64,000 bases of DNA from Glycine soja (GCF_004193775.1 NC_041020.1:13366383-13430382), one strand, 5' to 3'. Positions 11,192 to 24,201 are shown, numbered from the stretch's first letter. The notes: generated by a model from the letters alone, not told the origin. Numbers and translations: made by a program.

Positions 11192-13803
11192 ATATATTTA
11201 ATTAGCCTAGTATATATCATTCAGTTGATGAAAAATAAATTAGTTCATACATATATTTAAATTTGTGATTTACATCCCCAAATCAAAAGAATTGCGAAAC
11301 CAGCTACCGAGGAGTTGATTAACAAAACACAACTCTCTCCCGAAATCATCTCAATGTCATGACATCGGCTTGGCGGCTCCAACAAAAAGAATCTCCCTCC
11401 ATGTAAGCTACAGTTGTTCATCTGCTCCCACGAAGGAAGGTACACGATCATCACAGATGCCAACCACACGATACAAAATTGTAAGGGTGGGTTTATTATA
11501 AATGAAACCAACAATTGTCAAATGCCCATAATTAGCAAGAGAAACAATAACACGTGACATGCTCATACACAATTACCAATCAATTCAACCTACACTTAAC
11601 TATTCATCAACTTTTCCACAATTCCAATCAATCATGCTTAGTATGATGCATGCACCTAACCTCAACTCTCAAATGCAATGTGATACCATTCATCGGGAAA
11701 TAGCCTAAGCGTGTTCACATGACACTCTCACATAGGAAAACTAGGCAGTAAGTTTCAAGGTCACCCTTCATGCACAAGCAACTCCCTCCTCCCCTCATGG
11801 TGATCAGCCTGAGTCTCAAGGAAGTTCCAAACTGAGTGACATGCCCCCAAGTACAAGTATTTTCTCTCATGAAAAACTTCAAGTACTTACTAACAAAGTT
11901 TATATTATTTCCATACAGTATGAAATATAAAACATAGGCACCATCAATGCATTGATCGTGGATAATTAAAGATTCTAAGTCACCCCCTTCTTTCTCCAGG
12001 GATGCTTAAAACTCTTTAACCACTCTATTTCCTCCTCTAGGGATATCCATCATGGTCACAACACCCCCCCCCCCCCATATACATGCACAACATACATCAT
12101 CATAGTGACATCATCAATGTCAACATCAACATCATCTCATTTTAAGGTCATTATCAACATCAACATCATCTCATCTCAATACCATCATCAACATCAACAT
12201 CATCTCATATCAATGACATTATCAACAATAACAACATTATTTCATTTCAATATTATCATCAATAACAACATCACCTCATGTCAAAATATCATCAATGACA
12301 ACATCATTCTCATATCAATATTACCATCAATAACAACATCACCTCATATCAACATTATCATCGATAACAACATCATCAGTAATCACATTCCTCACATACA
12401 TACATATAAATTTCATGCCTGAGCTTCATACTTCTCAGGTCTTCAAACAACATAAGTCTAATAAGATGATAATATCATTCATCAATAGTAAATGTATTGC
12501 ATCCCGTTAGTCGAAGACATTATATTTTTTTTTCTTGAAAACCAACATGCACAAGGATACATACCCATAATTGGGTTCCTTGACCCCCATTATAGTATTA
12601 AAGCCATAAATTATAATAAACTTCTCTCACCTAGCGTGAGCTCTTTGTCAGCTCCTCTTTTCTTCGCTCAAAATCCTCTCACGTTCACGTTCGTTGGTCC
12701 AAACACAAATTTCGATATACCAAATCAACGAAAATTTAGTATAGATTTCAAAAACAAGGTTAATATCAACATTTGGGGACAAATACCCCTATCAAAATAA
12801 AAGGGGCTAAGGGGTGTTTCATTTTCTACTACAAAGAGACGTCATTTTGAAATTCTGATCACGTGAAGGTCACGAAAACATCATCAGTTTTATAAAAAGA
12901 TAGCTTTTACAACGTCTTATTTTCAAGGGGTTTTTGAAGGAAGTGTTAAAAATCTTATTACGGTACCCAAAACACAAGAGACACTTAGAGAAGTTCAAAC
13001 TAACTAGGAGAAAAGGCATAGAAGTTAAGATTACCTCAGAGAAGCTATGAAAGAAAGGATTGGGAGCTCGTTCTCCACAAAATCCTTGAGGTGAACTCTG
13101 AGGATTTTTATCCGATTAAAGCGTTCCTCTTTGTGCGGAGGTCTGACGGCAAGTAATGGTGGTGAAGGAGAAGGAGTTAGGGGTTTTTGGACTGAAATTT
13201 TAGAGGGAGGGAGCTCAAAACGCATAATTTTATGTTGTGGGATATATTTATAATCTACAAATCTCACTTAGCAAGCTTGTCTCGCTAAGCAGAAATTCAC
13301 TTTTGGCATTGAGCGTGGCCTCTCGCGCTTAGTGAATTACTTCATTGGGTTGGAATTGCACTTGGCGTGCCTGTCTCATTAAGTGAGTTTCCCTCTTGGG
13401 TGGGGAATTGTGCTTAATGTGCCTGCCTCGCTTAGCAAATTTCTCTCTCAAGTTAGGAATTGCGCTTAGCACGCTTGTCTCACTAAGCGAGATGTCCAAA
13501 ACTGATATTTTACAAATCCCAATGATAGCATGAAGACTTGGTTTACGAACCTACACTCCAAATTTGAAGGCGATCCAACGGTTAACGAATCCGAGGTCAT
13601 GATTTTACCATAATAGGTTTGGTTAAAACATGAAATCTCACAATTTCAACATAGGTCAATCAAATTCCACATAACCTATCATCCACATCAAACAATCACA
13701 CATAACTAATTCACACAATACCTCAACTCATCAAAATTAATCAAATAACACAAGAAATACATTAAACATCAATTTTAAGTTAGTGAAATATCAGGGCATT
13801 ACA
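10942..13803 (-). mobile_element. Solo LTR, antisense to its host LTR, with target-site duplication
   Basis: It spans 2,862 bases, starting TGTAACGACC and ending GGGCATTACA on the plus strand. It is flanked on both sides by AGTTA (10937-10941 and 13804-13808), an exact 5-bp target-site duplication. No internal domain remains, so it formed by LTR-LTR recombination after insertion. It contains an AT microsatellite, a C13 tract near 12064, and a degenerate CATCAACATCAACATCATCT repeat stretch at about 12096-12380. Confidence 0.9.
11117..11200. repeat. (TA)n microsatellite
   Basis: About 84 bases of nearly pure TA with two TTT interruptions, inside the solo LTR. The homologous place in related LTRs carries TA or TG runs of other lengths (14690-14716 and 30951-31042). 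Confidence 0.95.
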
Positions 13804-14685
13804 AGTTATATGCATATATGTGGAATGTGATTGCTTGTGATGTTGATGATATTGAAATGAGATGATGTTGATGGTGATATTGAGATGAGATGATATTGAT
13901 GTTGATGATGATATTGAGATGAGATGAAATGATGTTGATGTTGATGATGTCATTGAGATGAATGCATGTTGTGTATGTACATGGGGATGGAATGACCTGT
14001 CTAAGTATCCTTGTAGAGGGAAGAGGATTTGGTTTAAAAATTATAAGCGTTCCTTGAGAGGGAAAAAGGTCATCTAAATTTTTTAACTATTCAAGGTTAG
14101 TGCATTGATGGTGCCCATGTGCATTCATGGGAACACTATAAACTTTGTCGGTAAGTACATGTGGTTATTCATGAGGAAAAATGATGGTACTTGGGGGCAT
14201 AACACTCAGTTTGGAACTCCCTTGAGACTCATGTTGATCAACCTGGGGGGGAGTGGTGGCGCATTGCATTTGGTAGTTGAGTCAATTGCATGCATCCTTC
14301 TGAGCATAATTGTTTTGAATTGTTGAGAATAAATGTTATTATTCATTATTATTTTCTTTCTAAATATTGTCATGTGATAATTGTTGATTTTTTACCATAA
14401 AATCACCCTTGTAATTTTGTACCGTGTAGTTGGTGCCTGTGATGATCTTGAACTTCCATTCGTGGGAGTAGATGAGCAGCGGTAGGTGTCTTGGAGGAAA
14501 GCCTTTTGTTAGAGCTGTCAAGTCGACGTGATAATGTTGGAGTTTATTTTGGGAGAGAGTTCCATTTTTTTAATCAACTTTTACTTAATTGGTTCATTAA
14601 TTTTCTTGATTGGATATGTAAATTCCTGGTTTAGATACATGTAAAAACTAAATTAGACCTTGACACGTGAATGATGTATAGTGGT

Positions 14686-14717
<32 letters not shown>

Positions 14718-14884
14718 GACACAGACACACACACACGCGTATTTGTGTGTTATTTGGTGGATGTATATCGCAAAACATTTATCACCATTTTCATAATCAA
14801 ATAATAGAACTTTCACTTAAAATTGAAATGTCACATTTTAGAGTTAGTGATATCGTAGCGACAAGGCGGGTTGTCACATTTTAG

Positions 14885-14896
14885 TGGTATCAGAGC
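14885..14896 (+). promoter_or_regulatory. Retrotransposon primer-binding site
   Basis: TGGTATCAGAGC is complementary to the 3' end of initiator methionine tRNA. It starts 6 bases after the LTR end at 14878, which fixes the orientation of the outer element as plus. Confidence 0.85.
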
Positions 14897-15124
14897 AAGT
14901 CGAACCTTTCGGCTAGTGAGTTATGTGTCTGTTGTGTTTCTCTGTGTATTTTGTGCTTTGTATGTTGAATGTTTGAGTACCTAATTGTATTGTAGGTTCT
15001 AAGGTTGTTTGTGTTTGAAACTTACTCACATTGTTGTTTTACATGGGTTATGGCGATTTGTTGATGCTATCATAACATGTTTGTATCCCTGATGTCTATT
15101 ATACCATTGGTTTCAATGCCTTGT
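14897..15124 (+). mobile_element. Short remnant of the internal region
   Basis: Sequence after the primer-binding site, without an ORF. It is replaced by unrelated minus-strand retroelement sequence near 15125. The exact junction is not visible. Confidence 0.4.
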
Positions 15125-15946
15125 CACGAGTTAGGTTAATTAAGCGCAAAGCCTAAAAATAAGCAACAATCATCAATTATTCCCAATTATTAGCCTAAGA
15201 CCAAAACTGAATTAATGTGAGAAAATAAGAGTCAAAGAAAGGAAAATAAGCTAAGAAGAATAGGAAAATAATAAACTAAAAATGCTCAATCAAATTCCAC
15301 AACACTTATCTTTTGCACTCTGGGGCAAAACTAAAAGAAAGACTAAGAAAGATCAAACTAAAGTAAAACCACAAACTAAAAGAAAGGCATGGACAAGGCA
15401 CACATATTTTTCAATGGATCCTAACAATGCACAAAAGTGAGAAAGATGGAAAATGGAGGAATAACATCAAGGTAAAAAGAAATCTATGAACACATGATCA
15501 TAAAATGCAAAGTAGAAAAGTAGTAAAGTCAAATTTAAGAATGCACCAAGGTGAAAAAAATTTCTCAAAGAACAACACTCAACCTCACTAAATGTGTATG
15601 GGTTTGTGTTTAAACTCAAGCAGCACATGCACTAGCACACCAAAATTTTGACAAAACTCTAATCCATTCAACTTGAACCACACATGCATCAAAAGATCCA
15701 AAGGGCTTTTATTGGATTGTAATGTATGTCTTAGGTAAAGATGGATATGAGAAGGACATTTAGGCTAAAACTAAGAGAAAATAGGAGCAATGTGGAGTAA
15801 GCAAACAAGCAAAAGGAGGGTAAGAAATAAAAAAAACAAAGTGGAGAACAAAAAAAATGAAAATAAAAAGAACTTACAAGAATGAAAATGAATCACAACA
15901 AACTTCATTGCATTTTTTCTCTTCTTTGTTTTGTACACTTTCTTTC

Positions 15947-15978
<32 letters not shown>

Positions 15979-18017
15979 CTTTTTATACTCTTTTCCTTTG
16001 TTTTTGATTTATTTTTCTTTTTCTCTTTGTTTTTCTTTTTTCAAAAAATTAAAAGAAAATGAAATGGCAAACATAAAGGAACATGCATGAAAAAAAAAAT
16101 CCCCCCCACTTGTTTGAAACCTACTCGCAAAACAATTCCAAAGCCACTTTTCTCTCTAATGTTTTGGACAACATGGGTTTCCACTTTTTGGCTTGTAATG
16201 AGCTACAAAATGAAAGAAAGGGTTAAAGGCCGAAAGAGGGTGACAATGGATATCAATGCATGGTAGGTTTATTTGGCTAGTAGCTAAAAGAAAGAAGGCT
16301 TAAATCATCTCAATCAATGCATGTGAAACAAGGAATAACAAGAAAGGCAAGGCAAAGCCTAGAGTAATCTAGCACAAGTGATGGAAGCTTGCTTGTGGAG
16401 CTTCTATGGAGGCTGGATCTTTGAGCTTCAATGAGGTCCTTCAATGGTGATTTTCCACCATGGAGATGCAGTGGAAGGCAAAGGAGAAGAGGAGAGAGGA
16501 GACATCATCCACAAGGGAATAAGCCAAGGAAGAAGGAGCTTCGCCACCAAGATGAGCCTTGGATAAGAAGCTTGGAGATGATGCTTCAATGGAGGAAAAG
16601 AAAGAGGGAGAGAAATAGAAAGGGGGGAGCATGAAATTGAAGGAAGAAAAGAGGGAGAGAAGTGGAACTTTGAGTTGTGTCTCACAAGACTTTCATTCAT
16701 CAAAGTTACAACAAGTGTTATACATGCTTCTATTTATAGACTAAGTAGCTTCCTTAAGAAGCTTCTTTGAGAAAACTTCCTTGAGAAGCTAGAGCTTAGC
16801 TACACACACCCCTCTAATAACTAAGCTCACCTTCTTGAGAAGCTTTCTTGAGAAGATTCCTAAAGAAGCTAGAGCTTAGCTACACACACCTCTCTAATAG
16901 CTAAGCTCACCTCCTTGAGATGAGAAGCTAGAGCTTAGCTACACACCCCCTATAATAGCTAAGCTCACCCCCATTCCAAAAATACATGAAAATACAAAAA
17001 AAAAGTCCCTACTACAAAGACTACTCAAAATGCCTTGAAATACAAGGCTAAAACCTTATACTACTAGAATGGCCAAAATATAAGGCCCAAAAGAAGGAAA
17101 AACCTATTCTAATATTTACAAAGAGTGGATCTAACCTTGACCCATGGGCTCAAAAATCTACCCTAAGGTTCATGAGAACCCTAGGGCCTTCTTTAGTAGC
17201 TCTAGCCCAAGCCTCTTGAAGTCTTCTATCCAATACCCTTGGGGGGTAGGATTGCATCAACAAGGATGAAATCACACATGAAGCAACATGAATGGAATAG
17301 TGCAATCCATCTGCAAAGGCCCAAAAACTCATAAGGCATAATTCTATCACACATGATCTACCTTAAATTTTATTTTCCAAGCCTACTTATCACTTCAACA
17401 ATTGCAACAATGGTTCACACAGTCATGAAACCTTTAAACAAAAAATGATACATCTCTCACAATTTATACAAGTTAGATATCCTATGAAAAACATGAAAAA
17501 ATGTCTAAATTCAACAAAAACATTAGAATAGCAAATACATCAACTGCAAAATCTTCAATTTTTTTTTTCATTTTCTATAAGTAAAAATAGTAAAACAGCA
17601 AAACAGAACAATTACAGCAAAACCAAAAACTACAACAAAACAGAAACAAAAAACAGATACAAGAAGTAGAAACTAAAACAAAATACAGACTATAGAAAAA
17701 ATAGAAAATATAACAAATACAACAAAACAACAGATTTTTTCTTTTGTAAACCCTTCCCCTCACACTTGAAGTGCACATTGTCCTCAATGTAAGCATGCAA
17801 TGAAATGCAAAAAAGAGACAACATATAAAACAAGGAAGAAGAAAACTCCTCAAGTGCCATTCATGGCACATCATCACATAAAATTGGCAAGACTAAAGAG
17901 AGGTCCGCCACAAACTCCTCTTCCACTTGAGGGTTCTCATGAAGAAGCTTGAGCTGGTGACCGTTTACTTTGAAGTCTTTGCTGACAACTTTGTTAAGCA
18001 ATAACAAAAGGTCCATC
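15125..18017 (-). mobile_element. Minus-strand gypsy (Athila-like) 3' remnant
   Basis: The right end encodes, on the minus strand (18017 to a stop at 17861), a pol C-terminus with KDFKVNGHQLKLLHENP. This parallels [17 protein letters not shown] at the end of the Athila pol at about 24090-24135. To its left lies AT-rich 3' non-coding sequence with long pyrimidine runs (15900-16050), split by a solo LTR (16379-17259). The rest of pol was cut away where the CACTA end begins at 18018. Confidence 0.6.
16379..17259 (-). mobile_element. Solo LTR with ACAAG target-site duplication
   Basis: It is 881 bases long. On the minus strand it starts TGATGCAATCC (17259) and ends CTTCCATCA (16379). ACAAG flanks both sides (16374-16378 and 17260-17264). 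It carries CTATAAATAGAAG as a TATA box near 16730 and an internal repeat of the AAGCTAGAGCTTAGCTACAC type (three degenerate copies, about 16780-16970). Its first 200 bases resemble the solo LTR at 29394-30356, so the two are related families. Confidence 0.85.
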
Positions 18018-18974
18018 CACTACTAGAAAATAGGATTTTAACGTCAATTATTAAGGACTTTCAACATCTGTTATTAACCGATGTTAAAAGTACCAACGTT
18101 GAAAGTAATACTGTTAACATCAGTTTTGGAAAACCGATGTTAACATAAAATGACAACATCAGTTATTTAAATAGTCGATGTTATACAGTAAGAATTATAA
18201 AAAAATCATATATCTTTATATCAACATTGGTTTTTACCAAAAACCGATGTTAATATATATGACAACATTGGTTTTTATCATAAAACAACATTGATTTTTA
18301 GTAATAACCGATGTTATTTTTTTATTTTTTTAATGTGTTGTCTATTTTTTAATAACGCCAAATTAACCTACAAATTTAAAAGCAGAACCACAACAGATAA
18401 TTTCCAAACAATTTTTACCAGAAATTCCATAAAAAATTGATTATTTACTATAAATTAAAAGAATATTTAATGCGCATATAACATGAATTGTAAAAAATGT
18501 AAATTAACTAAACTACAATTCCAAAATTGTTTAAACATTAATTGTTTAATTTTGAACTTTCAAATAATACGTTGCCCACTGGATGCAAAGCGTCTTCAAT
18601 CTCTCTAGTTCCAATGGTCTAGCATCATTGAAATTCTACATGACATAATAAAACATAAGTCAATAATATATAATACCAATTATAACAAAATGAAATACGT
18701 TTGAATTAAACAATTATTGTTTCCCAATTATTCTGGAAACTTCCTAAGATTATAGTTGACATCCAGTCCATGACGTAATACCCACACTCAGTGCTTCCTT
18801 TTTGTCTATTACACTAAATACATTATGAAATTTAGATATTCAATGTTAAGTATAAATTAGTCTACACAGTATTTAAATATAACTAGAAGCATTGTTTAAA
18901 TGACTTACTTTAACAACAATCCACCTAGTAGCAGCCATGGATTTACTTTATGGAGTATCATCAAGTCCTTTCAG
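18018..18974 (-). mobile_element. CACTA transposon end with Ulp1 remnant
   Basis: CACTACTAGAAAAT at 18018 is a CACTA-superfamily terminal inverted repeat. It is followed to about 18340 by many subterminal copies, in both orientations, of an AACATCGGTTTT-type motif, where transposase binds in this superfamily. The opposite end is missing: the sequence stops near 18974 where a gypsy LTR begins. Confidence 0.8.
18546..18940 (-). pseudogene. Ulp1-type cysteine protease C-terminal fragment (CACTA-associated)
   Basis: Three exon-like pieces read on the minus strand. 18909-18940 encodes TRWIVVK and is followed by a GTAAG donor. About 18725-18797 encodes GSTECGYYVMDWMSTIILGS; the Cys in ECGYYVM sits where Ulp1 proteases have their catalytic cysteine. 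18546 to about 18633 encodes NDARPLELERLK and QWATYYLKV, ending in a TAA. Ulp1-like SUMO-protease domains are known passengers of plant CACTA and Mutator elements. The upstream His/Asp catalytic part is absent, so the fragment cannot be an active protease. Confidence 0.65.
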
Positions 18975-19496
18975 GGCACTGTTCTATAATTTATGGATCT
19001 CACTTAGCGAGCTCTTCTCGCTTAGCAAAATTCAACTTTTGGAATTGAGCGCAACATTTCACACTGAGGACAATTTCTCTACTGGTTGGAATTGCGCTTA
19101 GCGCATTGATATCGCTACATGAATTTTATCCTCGGCTTGGAATTGTGCTTAGCGCGCTTGTCTCGCTATGTGAGATACTCAGAAGTGTTATTTTAGAAAT
19201 CCCAATGGTTAAAGCACACAGGTTTAGGTTAAAAACCTACAGTCCAAATTTGAAGGCAATCCAATAGTTAATGAGTCCAGGATTGCGGTTTTACCGAAAC
19301 AGGTTTGGGTAAAACTTGAAATCTCACAATTTCAACATAGGTCAATCAAACACCACATAACCTAACATCCACTTGAAGCAATCACACATAGCTAATTCAC
19401 ACAAAACCTCAACTCATCCAAATCAATCAAATAATCAAATAACATAAGAAGTGCATTAAACATCAATTTTCAGTTAACGAAATTTGAGGCGTTACA
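18975..19496 (-). mobile_element. 3' LTR (truncated) of the minus-strand chromovirus
   Basis: On the minus strand it starts TGTAACGCCTC at 19496 and runs down to about 18975, where CACTA sequence begins. It matches the start of the solo LTR at 13245-13803, including the CTTAGCGCG-type short repeats. It directly follows a polypurine tract. Confidence 0.75.
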
Positions 19497-19513
19497 ACTC
19501 TCCCACCCTTTTA
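19497..19513 (-). other. Polypurine tract
   Basis: AAAAGGGTGGGAGAGT on the minus strand directly precedes the 3' LTR start, the position where plus-strand DNA synthesis is primed in LTR retrotransposons. Confidence 0.75.
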
Positions 19514-20383
19514 GAAATTTTGTACCCGAAATATACCTGACTCAAAAAAGTTTGGATAGGCTTCTCGCATTTGACTCTCTAGTCCTCACGTGGCGTCTTC
19601 TTCTGATGCACCTCCCCAGATCACCTTGACCAATGGAATCTATTTCCCTCTTAAGTGCTTTGTTCGCCTATCCTCGATCCTCAAAGGAAAAGTTTCATAT
19701 GTCAAGTTCTCCTTTAATTGTATGTCATACAATTTGATCACATAAGATAAATCATGGATATACTTACGGAGTTGAGACACATGAAAGAAATTCTGAAGGT
19801 TAGAAAGCGACAGGGGTAATGCAATTTGGTAAGCCACAGGATCAACTCTTTTGAGAATTCGGAAAGGGTTGACAAAACGAGGTGTGAGTTTTCGGCATTT
19901 CAAAGCTAAACCAACCCCAGTCCATGGATTGACTCTCAAGAATACATGATCACCAACCTCAAACTCTAGGTTTTTCCTTCTCTTGTCCTGATAGCTCTTC
20001 TGCCTACTCTAAGAAGTCATCATCCTTTCTTGGATCCACTTGACCTTCTTCATGGTATGTTCTACCACTTCAGGTCCTAAGGTGAGGTTTTCTCTGGGTT
20101 CTAGCCAACACATGGGTCTCGTATACCTTCTACCATATAGAGCTTCATCAAGAGTCATGTCAATGGTAAAATGAAAACTATTGTTATAGCTATCAACGAC
20201 TGAAAACTCTCCCAACTCCCTTTTTGTTCTAAGACACACACCCTCAAAAGATCCTCCAGTGATTGAATGGTCCATTCATTCGAGCCATCAGTCTGAGGGT
20301 GGTAGGTTGAACTTAGCCTAAGTTTGGTTCCCAACGCTTTGTTCAGACTCTCCAAAAATCTAGAGGTAAACCTACAATCTCTA
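19514..20383 (-). pseudogene. Chromovirus pol, 3' part: integrase C-terminus and chromodomain remnant
   Basis: Minus-strand pieces continue the pol at 26782-28935. They show the end of the integrase core (TYHPQTDGSNE, LYGRRYTRPMCW), the C-terminal domain (RVNPWTGVGLALKCRKLTPRF, FHVSQLRKYI) and, after stops near 19636, a chromodomain-like VKVIWGGA ... LESQMRE. The WELES core is broken by a stop. Chromodomain-bearing Ty3/gypsy elements of this type are the Tekay/Del chromoviruses. The reading frame shifts and carries stops, so it is dead. The break at 20383 is the Athila insertion point. Confidence 0.85.
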
Positions 20384-21495
20384 TGATGTGCCATTATTTC
20401 TCCTATTTCTTAACCCTTTTTGCACCATTTTAAGTACTGATTAATCTTAATTGTCAAATTAATTAGGCAGTTTTATTATTTGGGCCCATTCAGCTAATTT
20501 GATGTTTTTAATCTAATTTCAGGAATTAATGAAGCATTGGGCTTGAATCCAGAATTGGGTTTGGACTTGAAGAGGGCAGACTATTTTATTCTACAAAATT
20601 TTATCTTATCTAGATATAATTTAGATTTGATCTCATATAGATATTATTTCATCTAGATCTTATCTTATCTTATCTAGATTTGATTTTATTTTATTTATGG
20701 GCTTGGATTAAAAACAAATTTGTAAGTTTTGGGGCTGAAAAACTATATAACTGCACCAAGGTTCTAGTTTAGGCCCTCTCTTCTCTTTCTCCTTTTTTTT
20801 TTGTTTTTGCAATTCCAGTTCTGACTTTTCGTTTTAGCAATAAAATTTTGTTCTTCAATCTATAATTTCGTTCTCTATTGATTAATGAAAGGCAAAGTCC
20901 CCAGCGTTGTTTTCTCTTGAGGATCAAGCACAGTTCTATTTGAGGTTCTATTATTACTGTTAAATTTTGTTCAGTTTTTCCTCTTCGCTAATTACTCTGA
21001 ATTTGTTGCTATTAATTCTTGCATGCTTAGTGCTTGATTAATCATCTCTGCGCTTAATTTACGTTCATGCTTAATGATCATTTATGAGTAATTGATGTAT
21101 ATGTTGCTTAATCACATAATGAATGTCTTATGTTAAATTTTGCTTAGTAATTTAATTTAGGGTTGGATTAAGTGGTTGAACTAAATAAGGATAAACTCTC
21201 ATAACCTAGGATAAGAGACTTGCTTGTGAATCAAGGGGAAGCAACATGTTTTAATTCTGATATTTTTCTAATTCACATCTATTCGCTGTTTAATTTACAA
21301 AAGCAAACAACCCCCCCCCCCCCATTCGTTACTATTTTCCTACTATTTGTTATGAACATTTAGTGTATCATTGCTCGTTGGGAAACGACCTAGGATCACT
21401 TCCTAGTTATTGCATTTTAATGTTTATTTGATTCGGGTACGGCCTCGATCACTGTATCAGACACTATGCTAGATGGCACACAATGTAATCTAACA
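20384..21495 (+). repeat. 5' LTR of the Athila-like element
   Basis: 1,112 bases, aligning over its whole length with 25672-26781. Differences visible by eye are scattered substitutions and a deletion of about 16 bases in the 3' copy (around 20542-20560). Both contain TATCT/AGATA-rich stretches and a C run (21310-21323 and 26597-26610). No clear primer-binding site follows; the deletion of gag seems to begin at the LTR edge. Confidence 0.85.
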
Positions 21496-24201
21496 ATCTA
21501 TGGAGTTTGGTGATATAACTGTTCATTTTAATATTCTTGATGCCATGAAACACCCATCTAAAGATCTTTCTATATTTCGTGTTTAAATAATTGACCATAT
21601 TGTTGATGAATACATGACTGATCTTCATTCTAATCCGCATGCCTGTCACTCTTCATGCATTGAATCTGAATTTGTACTTGATCATATGTCTGAATTTGAT
21701 GCTGAGAGTTAATCTGAATTTGATATTGATTACATGTCTGATGTTTTACCTCTTGAGATTGATTTTATAAAGTCAGATAGAACTAACCATGTTTTAGGAA
21801 GTACACATACTTCTGACTTTCTTTATGAGATACAGGTTGAGAAACCATCTCTTTCTACCACTATCCAGCCGGCCACACCAGAATTGAAGCCTCTACCATC
21901 AAATTTAAAATATGCTTACTTGGATGATAGCAAAAGTTTTCCAGTAATTATATCTGCCTCCCTTGCTGATGAGCAAGAGGAGAAGCTGTTATTAGTTCTC
22001 AAGAAGCATAAGAAGGCTATAGGCTAGACCCTGGCGGACATTCTTGGTATTAGCCCATCCACATGTATGCATCGAATAAATTTAAAGGATGGGGCTAAAC
22101 CAGTAAGACAACCATAAAGAAGACTCAACCCGGTGATTCTTGATGTAGTGAAGAAGGAGGTAACCAAGCTTTTGCAAGCTGGAATCATTTATCCTATCTC
22201 CGACAGCTAATGGGTGAGTCCCGTCCAGGTAGTCCCGAAGAAAATCGGCCTCACCGTGATAAAAAAATGAGAAGGAGGAGTTGATTCCTACTCAATTGCA
22301 GAACAATTGGAGAGTCTGCATCGACTATAGGAGGCTGAACCAGGTTACCAAAAAGGACAATTTTCCACTGCCATTCATTGACCAGATGCTTGAATGCCTG
22401 GCAGGTAAATCTCACTACTGTTTCCTTAATGGTTTTTCTAATTATATGCAAATCATTATTGCTCCTGAGGATCAGGAAAAGACCACATTCAACTGTCCCT
22501 TCGACACTTTTGCCTATAGGAGGATGCCTTTCGGTCTATGCAATGCCCCGGTACCTTCCAGCGGTGCATGATTAGTATTTTTAGTGATTTTTTAGAAAAT
22601 TGCATAGAGGTGTTTATGGATGATTTCACTGTATATGGATCCTCTTTTGATGTTTGTATGGATAGTCTGGAAAAGGTTATGAATAGATGCACTAAAACTA
22701 ACCTTGTTCTAAATTTTGAAAAATGTCATTTTATGGTTGAGCAAGGTATAGTTTTAGGCCACATTATTTCCAATAAGGACATTGAAGTAGATCCTGCAAA
22801 AATTTATGTTATTTCACAATTGCCTTACCCCTCTTGCGTGTGAGAGGTGCGATCTTTTCTTGGTCATGCAGGATTCTACAGGCGCTTTATAAGAGATTTT
22901 AGCAAAGTAGCCCTTCCACTATCCAACTTGTTGCAAAAGGAGGTGGTGTTTGACTTTAATGATAAATGCAAAGAGGCTCTTGATTGCCTCAAAAGAGCAC
23001 TGACTACCACCCCCATCATCCAAGCACCCGACTGGATAGTCCCTTTTGAGCTTATGTGTGATGCATCCAATTATGCATTGGGGGCTGTCCTAGCTCAGAA
23101 AATTGATAAATTTCCTAGGGTGATATATTATGCTTCTAGGACTTTAGATGTTGCCCAAGCGAAATATACTACTACTGAGAAAGAGCTACTAGCCATAGTT
23201 TTTGCTCTTGAAAATTTTCGTTCTTATTTGCTTGGTACTCGCATTATTATTTATACTAACCATGCAGCTTTAAAGTACTTGTTGAAGAAGGCTGATTCAA
23301 AGCCTAGGTTGATCCGATGGATGCTCTGGCTCCAAGAATTTGACTTGGAGATCCGTGATAGGAGCGATTTGGATGCTGATCATTTGAGTCGGATCGAACA
23401 TGTGTCTGATGAGGACTCACCTATTCGGGATGATTTCCCGGATGATCATTTATATATACTGTATAGTATTTTTGATTCTCTGTCTACTCCCATTTTTGCA
23501 ACAAATCAATGCATGCCTTGCTTAAAAAGTACGGGGTTGTACACAGGGTATCCACACCATAACACCTCCAAACCAATGGACAGGCAGAAATTTCTAACAA
23601 GGAGATCAAGAGAATTTTAGAGAAGATTGTGCAGGCAAGCAGGAAAGATTAGAGTACCAGGCTAGATGATGCTCTTTTGGCACATAAGACTGCCTACAAA
23701 GCACCCATAGGAATGTCTCCTTATCGGGTTGTCTTTGGAAAGGCATGTCATCTTCCAGTTGAGATTGAGCACAAAACATATTGGGCAGTGAAGACTTGCA
23801 ACTTCTCTATGGATCAAGCTGGTGAGGAAAGAAAGTTGCAACTGAGTGAGTTAGATGAGATCCGCCTAGAAGCGTATGAGAATGCCAAGTTCTACAAAGA
23901 AAAGACCAAGAAGTTCCATGATAGCATGATAATTAAGAAGGACTTCATGGTTGGGCAAAAAGTGTTATTGTATAATTCTAAGCTTGGACTCATAAGTGGT
24001 AAGTTGAGGTCTAATTGGATTGGTCCCTTTGTTGTTACTAATGTTTTTCCTTATGGTACAGTTGAGATCAAAAGTGACTCCACAACAAAGAGCTTCAAGG
24101 TCAATGGACACCGACTTAAGCCATTCCTCACAAACCCTTCTTTAGTGGACGTAGTGGTGGAAGATACTTCCTTACTCCACCTTACTCTTCCTCCACCATG
24201 A
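21496..24201 (+). pseudogene. Athila-like pol: RT, RNase H and integrase C-terminus
   Basis: Order along the strand: a linker with KPLPSNLKYAYLDDSKSFPV (about 21890-21950); RT with WRVCIDYRRLNQV (22310-22345), RRMPFGLCNAP (about 22518) and the catalytic FMDDFTVYGSSF (about 22613-22650); RNase H with ELMCDASNYALGAVLA (23046), YTTTEKELLAI and YTNHAALKYLL; then a jump at about 23490-23520 into the integrase tail ([25 protein letters not shown], 23710-23785, and the C-terminal domain to 24201). The integrase zinc finger and most of the DDE core are deleted. Stops (for example 22025, 22841) and a frameshift near 22560 show that it is inactive. Confidence 0.88.

Larger units (their letters stand above)
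9387..14878 (+). mobile_element. Plus-strand gypsy-type LTR split by an antisense solo LTR
   Basis: The LTR begins TGTAACACC at 9387 and ends TTGTCACA at 14878, where a primer-binding site follows. Its two halves are 9387-10941 and 13804-14878, about 2.6 kb together. The interruption is a solo LTR of the same family in opposite orientation (10942-13803). Segments of the left half read as the reverse complement of that solo LTR, for example the block at 9420-9660 against 13550-13790. This appears to be the 5' LTR of an element whose body is mostly gone. Confidence 0.8.

Noticed and set aside
11051..11260. Tyr/Ile-rich small ORF
   Set aside because: It is produced by the TA microsatellite inside a solo LTR.
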